A stretch of 8,265 nucleotides of DNA from JAHWKS01 sp964458385 (GTDB taxonomy: Bacteria; Planctomycetota; Planctomycetia; Pirellulales; Pirellulaceae): positions 1-8,265 of the forward strand of contig CAYWIS010000250.1 in assembly GCA_964458385.1 (NCBI GenBank), read 5' to 3'. Each line of letters starts with the position of its first letter. Positions within the stretch are counted from its first letter, which is position 1. Below the pieces are notes generated by a model. The model made no database searches. It was not told the origin of the DNA and saw only the letters and a program-made list of their open reading frames with translations. Position numbers and translations under genes: made by a program. This document shows, in pieces, positions 1 through 5,409 of the stretch.

Positions 1-658
1 TGACCGACGTGATGGGACTCGTCAGGTTCGGCAACGGATTCGGACCAGGTATGAACCGCGTTCCCTTGTGATAACCCGGCAAAAAGCTGGAATCCCACGC
101 CAAATACGCGTTGTATGGCTCTTTGGCCGCTAACACAACATACGGCGGTAAGTTCGTATTGCGGGTCCCCAGCCCGTAGCTGATCCAAGAGCCAATACTA
201 GGCATCGGGAAGGTGATCGAACCGGTCAGCATTCCCAACGTTGCCGCCGAATGCCCGCCCGAGTCGCCGCGCACCGTGTGCAAGAAGCACATGTGATCCA
301 CGACCTCGCCCACATACGGGAACAACTCGCTGATCATCTTGCCGCACTCGCCGTAGGGCTTGAACTTCCAGGGCGAGGCCTTCAGTGGCTTGCCGCCGCC
401 GACGGTTTTCCCGGCGTCCTTCTGTAGTTGCGGTTTGTAATCGAAGGTGTCGACGTGCGAGAGCCCACCGGTAAAGAAGAACAGAATCAGGTGCTTGGCC
501 TTGCCTTCAAAGTGGCCCGGTTTGGGCGCCAAGGGATGGCCCCCGCCCAAGTTGGCCGCCAGGGTCAGTCGCTGGCGCAACGCCAAGTCGCCCGTAGCCG
601 CCATTGCCGCGGCGCCGGCCAGGAAACTACGACGGTTCAACGAATTTGACGGCCTCAT
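1..658 (-). CDS. DUF1501 family Tat-exported protein, C-terminus beyond window
   Basis: This is the N-terminal 219 codons of a DUF1501 protein; the gene continues past the left edge, and the family usually exceeds 400 residues. It starts at ATG 658 with a twin-arginine signal, NRRSFLAGAAAMAA (residues 8-21), so export of a folded protein by the Tat system is expected. After the signal come DUF1501-type segments: KHLILFFFTGGLSHVDTFD (55-73), an HTVRGDSGGHSA stretch and SIGSWISYGLGT. The family is related to the alkaline phosphatase/sulfatase fold, but its activity is not established. It lies 18 bases after the PSD1 cytochrome gene on the same strand with its own Shine-Dalgarno sequence, so the two are almost certainly co-transcribed, as is usual in planctomycetes. 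The family call is firm; the function is unknown. Confidence 0.93.
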   Translation of the reverse strand, partial: MRPSNSLNRRSFLAGAAAMAATGDLALRQRLTLAANLGGGHPLAPKPGHFEGKAKHLILFFFTGGLSHVDTFDYKPQLQKDAGKTVGGGKPLKASPWKFKPYGECGKMISELFPYVGEVVDHMCFLHTVRGDSGGHSAATLGMLTGSITFPMPSIGSWISYGLGTRNTNLPPYVVLAAKEPYNAYLAWDSSFLPGYHKGTRFIPGPNPLPNLTSPITSV

Positions 659-663
659 AATCA

Positions 664-669
664 CCCCTC
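664..669 (-). promoter_or_regulatory. Ribosome binding site of the DUF1501 gene
   Basis: On the minus strand the sequence reads GAGGGG. The GAGG core sits 7 bases ahead of ATG 658, inside the 18-base gap after the PSD1 stop codon. It supports ATG 658 as the start and independent re-initiation within the operon. Confidence 0.7.
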
Positions 670-676
670 GCAGGCG

Positions 677-3082
677 CTAGTCCACGTAAATCAACTCATT
701 CGACGCAATGATCGCCCTTCCCAAGGCGGCCCAAGCCTCTTCCGTGCGATGCTCGGCGGCGACGCCCTCTTGCTCCAACACTTGTTCGTACCGCGCTAAC
801 AGCGCAAGGGCTCGCGTCGTTTCGCCGGTCGATGGCGGCCGCGCGTAGGCCGACAGAAACGCCCAACGCAATCGGGCCTCGGGATCGTTCTCGCGCATCA
901 CCAAACGGCGAGCAAATTGCGTCGCCTGGCTATGGGCTACTTCGTTGTTGAGCAAGAACAACGATTGCAGCGGAACCGTTGAATTGTCGCGCACGGCGGT
1001 CGACAAGCTGGGGTCGGCGCCGTTGAACAGCGACAGATACGGATGGGCGTGCAACCGCTGCACCATCAGGTACACGCTGCGGTGGTTCGACGGATAACTG
1101 CCGGGGTTGAACTGGTGATGCGCCGTAAACTTCCAAGTAGAAGGATCGGGGAAGGGGTGCGGCCCCGGGCGCGACAGGTCAAGCGACTCCCCCAGCGTAA
1201 GCAGCGTATCGCGCAGCGCTTCGGCGTCGAGCCGACGGCGATCAAACCTCCAGTACCACGTGTTGCCCGTATCCTTCTCGGCCATCGCCGGGTTGTTCGC
1301 CGACGAAAGCTGATACGTGCGCGAAAGCATAATTCGCCGATGCATCGTCTTGAGCGACCATCCCGAAGCGATCAACTCGTTCGCAAGCCAGTCAAGCAGT
1401 TCGGGATGCGTCGGCGGAGCGCCGCGATAGCCAAAATCGGAAGGCGTGGGCGATAACGGCTTGCCAAAATGATACTGCCAAATGCGGTTGGCCATGACGC
1501 GGGCAGTCAGGAAGCTGGCGTCGGTGGTCAGCCACTGAGCCAACTCCCATCGGCCGCTAACGCCCTCGGGAATCGAAATTCCATCGGCGTCCAGAACGCG
1601 CGGCACGCCCCGAGGAACGGTATCGCCAAGCCGGCGCGGGTTTCCACCAATTTGAATCTTGGCGTCAATCGGTTTCAGTTCCGATACCGCGTAGGCGGTG
1701 GGAATATTGGCCTCGGGGTCGTTCGCCTCCCAACGGGCCAATTCGGCGCGTAGTTGTTCTAGCTGCGCCGTAGGCTCCTGCTTCGCTTCGCCCGTATCGC
1801 AAGCGGCTGCCGTTTGCGTTTCGAACTGCTGAATCTGCTCCTTGAGCCGAGCAATCGCTTCTTCGCGTTCGGCTTTCCGGCGGCGAAGTTCTTCAGGATG
1901 GACCAGAGGAGCGAAATGCAACTGCTTGCGAACTTCTTCGGCCCCCGGGAACGGGTACTGCGTGCTGGCGAAGATGCCGTACAAGGCGTAGTAGTCTTGC
2001 TGCGTAAGCGGATCGAACTTGTGGTCGTGGCAGCGAGCGCACCGCAGCGATAAACCAAGGACCGCCGGCCCCAAGGTGGCAAGCGTATCCTCGATGATGA
2101 TATGCATGTCTTCCAGCTCGCGCGTTCCCATGCGTTTGGCCTGCGCGATGAATCCCGTGGCGATCACCAGCCGGGCGTAATCTTCCGGCGGCGCCTGCCG
2201 AGCGATCAAGTCGCCTGCCAATTGCTCGTGCAGGAAACGATCGTACGGCAGATCGTCGTTGAAGGCGTCAATGACGTAATCGCGGTACAAGTACGCCTGG
2301 GGAATCGGATAGTCCGAGTTGTCGCCGGCCGTGTCGGCGTAACGCACCAGATCAAGCCAGTAACGCCCCCAGCGTTCGCCATAGTGCGGCGAGGCAAGCA
2401 ACTGGTCGACGACCCGCGCAAACGCGTCGGGCCGATCGTCGGCCAAAAACTCGGCGATCTGCTCAGGCGTTGGGGGAAGACCTATCAAGTCATAGTACGC
2501 GCGCCGCAACAGCACGTGCTTTTCCGCGGGCGGATTGGGTTGCAATCCGCGCTCCTGGCGTGCAGCCGCGATGAACTGGTCAATGGGATTGTCGGCCTCT
2601 TCGGCGCCAACTTCGGGAGGCGTTACCTTGCGCAGCGGTGCGAACGCCCAATGCGTTTTGTCGCTGGTGATTGGCGCGGTGGTTGTGGCAGGCCAGGGAG
2701 CGCCAGCGGCGATCCACGCCTTAAAGTCAGCGACTACATTGGCCGGCAGCGGGTCTTCGGGCGGCATCTGGAGTGGCTGATTCTCCTCGTGCACAATTGC
2801 CCGGACAAGCAAACTTCCCTCAGGGTCGCCCGGCACGATCGCCGGCCCGCGTTCGCCGCCTTTGAGCATGGCCGTACGCGTATCAAGCCGCAGTCCGCTG
2901 CTGGCCGTCGCCGGACCGTGGCACTCAACGCACGAGTTGGCCAACACCGGACGAATGCGCGTTTCAAAAAACTCCTCATTCACCTCGCCCGGAGGCATCG
3001 CCAAGGCGGAAGCGGCCGCGCTGCCTATCCCCAGAACGGCAATCGCCCCACAAAGAAGCCAACTGATTCGTTCGCGAGGCAT
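677..3082 (-). CDS. Planctomycete cytochrome PSCyt1/DUF1549/DUF1553 (PSD1) protein
   Basis: An 801-residue exported protein. The frame is open up to 3241, but ATG 3082 is chosen because AGAGG precedes it by 6 bases and it begins a classical Sec signal (MPRERISW, then a hydrophobic run to about residue 29). Domains in order: PSCyt1 with the heme c motif CVECH (51-55) and a likely axial Met in QMPP (105-108); DUF1549 from about 165 to 375, with its conserved CARCHDHKFDP (348-358), a second CxxCH; a charged, probably coiled-coil linker (about 399-453); DUF1553 from about 510 to 785, including ANRIWQYHFG, PSDFG and HPELLDWLA. The ending NELIYVD is typical. It is the first gene of an operon with DUF1501. 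The family is widespread in planctomycetes and often proposed to act in redox steps of extracellular polymer breakdown, but this is not proven. The gene looks intact. Confidence 0.96.
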   Translation of the reverse strand: MPRERISWLLCGAIAVLGIGSAAASALAMPPGEVNEEFFETRIRPVLANSCVECHGPATASSGLRLDTRTAMLKGGERGPAIVPGDPEGSLLVRAIVHEENQPLQMPPEDPLPANVVADFKAWIAAGAPWPATTTAPITSDKTHWAFAPLRKVTPPEVGAEEADNPIDQFIAAARQERGLQPNPPAEKHVLLRRAYYDLIGLPPTPEQIAEFLADDRPDAFARVVDQLLASPHYGERWGRYWLDLVRYADTAGDNSDYPIPQAYLYRDYVIDAFNDDLPYDRFLHEQLAGDLIARQAPPEDYARLVIATGFIAQAKRMGTRELEDMHIIIEDTLATLGPAVLGLSLRCARCHDHKFDPLTQQDYYALYGIFASTQYPFPGAEEVRKQLHFAPLVHPEELRRRKAEREEAIARLKEQIQQFETQTAAACDTGEAKQEPTAQLEQLRAELARWEANDPEANIPTAYAVSELKPIDAKIQIGGNPRRLGDTVPRGVPRVLDADGISIPEGVSGRWELAQWLTTDASFLTARVMANRIWQYHFGKPLSPTPSDFGYRGAPPTHPELLDWLANELIASGWSLKTMHRRIMLSRTYQLSSANNPAMAEKDTGNTWYWRFDRRRLDAEALRDTLLTLGESLDLSRPGPHPFPDPSTWKFTAHHQFNPGSYPSNHRSVYLMVQRLHAHPYLSLFNGADPSLSTAVRDNSTVPLQSLFLLNNEVAHSQATQFARRLVMRENDPEARLRWAFLSAYARPPSTGETTRALALLARYEQVLEQEGVAAEHRTEEAWAALGRAIIASNELIYVD

Positions 3083-3088
3083 GGGGCA

Positions 3089-3093
3089 CCTCT
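3089..3093 (-). promoter_or_regulatory. Ribosome binding site fixing the PSD1 gene start
   Basis: AGAGG on the minus strand lies 6 bases before ATG 3082. It decides against the longer reading from 3241, whose extra 53 residues (several Cys, Trp and Pro) would bury the signal peptide inside the protein. Confidence 0.65.
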
Positions 3094-3249
3094 CAGAACA
3101 GGGGAATGATGGATTTATCAAGAGTGGCCCGTCGCAAAAGCGCGATCTTCCGGCGAACCACCACGGATAGAGCCATGCGGCCCAAGATCCCATAGCGTGA
3201 GCGGGCGACCTCGGTTGGACGCAACCGCATCCGTCGGACAATGGGGTTT

Positions 3250-3278
3250 AACGTAACATGAACCACCGAGCATATCAA
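3250..3278 (-). promoter_or_regulatory. Possible sigma-70-type promoter of the PSD1-DUF1501 operon
   Basis: On the minus strand TTGATA (3278-3273, five of six matches to the -35 consensus) is followed after 17 bases by TACGTT (3255-3250, a weak -10 match). This would give a leader of about 160 bases. The -10 is poor and planctomycete promoters are not well defined, so this is only a candidate. Confidence 0.2.
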
Positions 3279-3522
3279 CGTCTACTGATTTGTACCGACG
3301 TTAGTCGGCCAACCGCCCGTATTTTCGCGGCCGCGTTTCGGCGGTAGTGGTGAAGTTGGACTCGCCCCGGAAGTTCAGCATATTTTGTGCTTCCGAGATA
3401 CCGGCAATACGGAAGCCAGAACGTGTGCGCAGCTCACCAATCAGGCCGAAAGGCGAGACGGTCAACGGCAAGTCGGTCCGTACGGCCAACTGGGTTCTGG
3501 ATTTCGACCGGAACTGCTTTCC

Positions 3523-3933
3523 CTACCCATTCGCATGCCGAGCAAGGTACTGTTCGTCGGTGACCGGCTCCAGCCATTCAACGATTCTTCCCTCAAGATG
3601 TTCGTGAATCGCAATGTGGGTCATGCCGGTGGTCGCCGTGGCGCCGTGCCAGTGCTTTTCTCCGGGCGGGATCCACACCACGTCGCCGGGTCGTATTTCC
3701 TCCACCGGTCCCCCTTCACACTGAACCCACCCCACACCAGCGGTCACAATGAGCGTCTGCCCCAGCGGGTGTGTATGCCACGCAGTGCGAGCGCCCGGCT
3801 CAAACGTGCCGTTGGCTCCCATCACACGCGCCGGCTCACTTGCCTGAAACAACGGATCAATGCGCACCGCCCCTGTAAACCAATCCTCCGGCCCCCGTTT
3901 CGACGGCTGCGAACCCACACGTTGAATCTCCAT
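3523..3933 (-). CDS. Cupin protein, manganese hydroxynitrile lyase (GtHNL)-like
   Basis: A single-domain cupin of 136 residues. ATG 3933 is chosen over GTG 3939 because a perfect AGGAGG lies 5 bases ahead of it and overlaps the GTG. The protein closely resembles, from memory, the Granulicella tundricola cupin hydroxynitrile lyase: shared segments include GPxDWFTG, VRIDPLFQA, FEPGARTAWHTHPLGQTL and GEKHWHGA. The metal ligands known there are all present (His53, His55, Gln59, His94), as is His106. Family members bind Mn(II) or another divalent metal; some split or form cyanohydrins in vitro, but the natural role of most is unknown. Position 42 is Gly and position 110 is His, unlike the Val and Gln I recall. 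No signal peptide is seen, so it should be cytoplasmic. It is divergent from the cysteine hydrolase gene. The fold and metal site are secure; hydroxynitrile lyase activity is an inference. Confidence 0.92.
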   Translation of the reverse strand: MEIQRVGSQPSKRGPEDWFTGAVRIDPLFQASEPARVMGANGTFEPGARTAWHTHPLGQTLIVTAGVGWVQCEGGPVEEIRPGDVVWIPPGEKHWHGATATTGMTHIAIHEHLEGRIVEWLEPVTDEQYLARHANG

Positions 3934-3938
3934 AGACA

Positions 3939-3944
3939 CCTCCT
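3939..3944 (-). promoter_or_regulatory. Perfect AGGAGG ribosome binding site of the cupin gene
   Basis: AGGAGG on the minus strand, 5 bases before ATG 3933. It overlaps the alternative GTG at 3939, which rules that start out. It is the strongest Shine-Dalgarno sequence ahead of a confirmed gene here and suggests efficient translation. Confidence 0.8.
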
Positions 3945-4334
3945 ATTCAATACCTTGCAATGGAAGACGACCAACGCCTTTCCTGATCACCCACGTTGCG
4001 ACTGCCTTTAAACCAGGGCACGTTTCCTCGACTCGGCCATCGTCTTCGCTTCAGGAAGGCAGCCCCTTCATTTCCTGTTCCCGATCCTACCCCAATTGCC
4101 CCAGGGGCGCCGCAACTTCAGCGCCGGTCACCGTGCATTTATTCGCCATCGGTCCTGCCCATCACACGCCATCAACCAAATACCAAAAGCAGCCGCCGAC
4201 TTGCGATGTGTACTGCCGACCACAACAATAAGCTTTCCCCCTATTGGCAGGGCTCACGATACGGCGCAGCGTCCATACGTGAGGAACCGAGCCAAAGGCC
4301 TCATTGTGACGGCACCCCAACTCGTGGAAGCTCA
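3945..4334. other. Divergent intergenic region between cupin and cysteine hydrolase genes
   Basis: About 390 bases between two divergently transcribed genes. Frames stay open across it on the plus strand (from 3996 and from 4096), but they have no Shine-Dalgarno sequence and no family resemblance, so I read it as non-coding. It must carry promoters for both genes. Weak candidates are TTGCGA at about 4201 followed after 17 bases by AACAAT (plus strand), and TTGGTC followed after 16 bases by TATTGA on the minus strand near 3950-3980; neither is convincing. No clear operator palindrome was found. Confidence 0.5.
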
Positions 4335-4339
4335 AAGGA
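4335..4339 (+). promoter_or_regulatory. Ribosome binding site fixing the cysteine hydrolase start
   Basis: AAGGA lies 8 bases before ATG 4348. It supports this start over the in-frame ATG at 4096, whose extra 84 residues match nothing in the family. Confidence 0.65.
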
Positions 4340-4347
4340 ACCGCCCA

Positions 4348-4923
4348 ATGTCCAAGCGAGCGCTGGTGCTTATCGACATACAGAAGGATTATTTCCCCGG
4401 TGGAAAGTGGCCGCTGGAGAAAATCGAGTCGGCGGCCGACAACGCGGCGAAGCTTCTGACGGCGGCCCGCACCGCAGGCGACTTGGTAATCCACGTCCGC
4501 CACGAGTTCCCCACCGTCGACGCGCCCTTCTTTGTTCCCGGCTCACCCGGCGCGCAGATTCACCCCAAGGTACAGCCGCGCGATGGCGAGCCGGTTGTGC
4601 TTAAACACCATGTGAACGCATTCCGCGAGACCGATCTCAAATCAATTTTGGACCGCCACGGAATTGAGGAGATCGTCATCTGCGGAGCAATGAGTCATAT
4701 GTGCATCGACGCCGCCGCCCGGGCCGCCAGCGACCTGGGTTACCGATGCATCGTCATCTACGACGCCTGCGCCACCCGCGACCAAGAGTTCCAAGGCGCC
4801 GCCATCCCCGCCGCCCAAGTCCACGCCGCCTTCATGTCCGCCCTCAACTTCGCCTACGCCCGCCTCCTCTCCACCGAAGAGTACCTGGGCGGCTATCCCC
4901 AAGCTCCCGCAACGAACGCCTAA
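4348..4923 (+). CDS. Isochorismatase-family cysteine hydrolase
   Basis: A complete 191-residue hydrolase, the usual length for nicotinamidase-related members of the isochorismatase superfamily. The Asp-Lys-Cys triad is visible: Asp10 in ALVLIDIQKDYFPGG, Lys86 in VVLKHHVNAF, and the nucleophile Cys119 in ICGAMSHMCIDAAARAA. The ICGAM stretch (111-115) corresponds to the family's cis-peptide turn. Later conserved pieces are YDACATRD (138-145), then QVHAAFMSAL and STEEYL. Such enzymes hydrolyse amides or related C-N bonds through a Cys thioester, but close relatives act on different substrates, so none can be named; it is not an obvious PncA. It is cytoplasmic, with no signal peptide. The C-terminal third uses many C-ending codons. 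It points away from the cupin gene and is followed 65 bases later by a broken kinase. Confidence 0.93.
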   Translation: MSKRALVLIDIQKDYFPGGKWPLEKIESAADNAAKLLTAARTAGDLVIHVRHEFPTVDAPFFVPGSPGAQIHPKVQPRDGEPVVLKHHVNAFRETDLKSILDRHGIEEIVICGAMSHMCIDAAARAASDLGYRCIVIYDACATRDQEFQGAAIPAAQVHAAFMSALNFAYARLLSTEEYLGGYPQAPATNA

Positions 4924-4975
4924 CGCCCCACCCTCGCCGCCCAATCCGCTTGCCTCAACCAACCGAGGTTCGCCG

Positions 4976-4982
4976 AAAGGAG
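4976..4982 (+). promoter_or_regulatory. Ribosome binding site ahead of the broken kinase
   Basis: AAAGGAG lies 6 bases before GTG 4989. A well-placed Shine-Dalgarno sequence before a frame that stops after seven codons suggests this was once a working kinase start. Confidence 0.5.
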
Positions 4983-4988
4983 CCAATC

Positions 4989-5183
4989 GTGCCGGTCGTT
5001 GGGGAACAATGAGTGTTGGGCCACTACGTCATTCTCGACAAGATGGGCCAGGGCGGTATGGGCATGGCGCTCAAGGCCAAACACCGACGCATGAAACGCG
5101 CCGTCGCGTTGAAGATGCTCTCACCCTCCGCGACCAAGCCCCCCGAAGCAGGCGCGCGGTTTCAACGAGAAGTCGAAGCCGCC
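4989..5183 (+). pseudogene. Ser/Thr protein kinase, N-terminal remnant with internal stop
   Basis: From GTG 4989 the frame reads MPVVGEQ, then TGA at 5010, then continues in the same frame as LGHYVILDKMGQGGMG. This is the start of a planctomycete bacterial Ser/Thr (Hanks-type) kinase domain: Gly-rich loop GQGGMG, the ATP-binding Lys in VALK, and FQREVEAA carrying the likely helix-C Glu. Similarity ends abruptly at about 5183, before the HRD catalytic loop and the DFG motif, so no kinase can be made. The TGA is one base from CGA (Arg), fitting a nonsense mutation. An open frame could restart at GTG 5013 or ATG 5009, but it leads into unrelated sequence and finally into the opposite-strand kelch gene. 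The kinase identity is strong; whether the loss was one deletion or several steps cannot be told. Confidence 0.82.
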
Positions 5184-5409
5184 GTCAGTCGTTGGCGCGC
5201 CGCGAAGCGCCAGTTCCGTGTTGTTGTCTGCGTATCCAACGGCGCCGCCGCAAGCTTCGCTGACGACGCCACCTCCGTTGAATGCTCCCGCCTCTTGCTC
5301 GCTGCCCGCACGCTGGAATTAACCCGCACTATCCTTGGTGATTACTACAGCAACACAAAGCAAAGTCGCTTTGGCATTCAAGCGAAGAGGACTGACACCC
5401 GGCGCCAAG
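5184..5409. other. Unassigned sequence between the kinase remnant and the kelch gene
   Basis: About 225 bases lying at the 3' ends of two converging units. The kinase frame stays open through it and reads a helix-like stretch (SRLLLAARTLELTRTILGD, about 5287-5343) that could be a scrap of another gene, but I cannot assign it. A 6-bp inverted repeat (CAAAGC and GCTTTG, 5356-5373) lacks a T-run and is not a convincing terminator. Confidence 0.5.

Larger units (their letters stand above)
3083..3522. other. Intergenic region between the PSD1 operon and the cupin gene
   Basis: These 440 bases hold no gene I can support. They are the leader of the PSD1-DUF1501 operon and the downstream region of the cupin gene, both on the minus strand. 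A 62-codon frame at 3301-3489 (minus) begins with TTG, has no Shine-Dalgarno sequence and resembles no family I know. I found no tRNA and no stem-loop followed by a T-run, so how cupin transcription ends is unclear. Confidence 0.6.

Noticed and set aside
2102..3109. 335-codon plus-strand open frame opposite the PSD1 gene
   Set aside because: It is a shadow of a clearly real gene; its translation is Arg- and Val-rich and shows no domain.
3301..3489. 62-codon minus-strand frame between the PSD1 and cupin genes
   Set aside because: It starts with TTG, has no Shine-Dalgarno sequence and matches no family I know; the length is easily reached by chance in GC-rich DNA.
3490..3520. Possible tRNA T-loop (GGTCGAAATCC on the minus strand)
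   Set aside because: It does not match the GGTTCRANTCC consensus, and no acceptor or anticodon stems could be found around it.
4096..4347. 84-residue N-terminal extension of the cysteine hydrolase
   Set aside because: It has no similarity to the family and no ribosome binding site at 4096, whereas ATG 4348 has one and gives the normal family length.
5356..5373. Inverted repeat CAAAGC / GCTTTG as a terminator for the kelch gene
   Set aside because: The stem has only six base pairs and no T-run follows on either strand.
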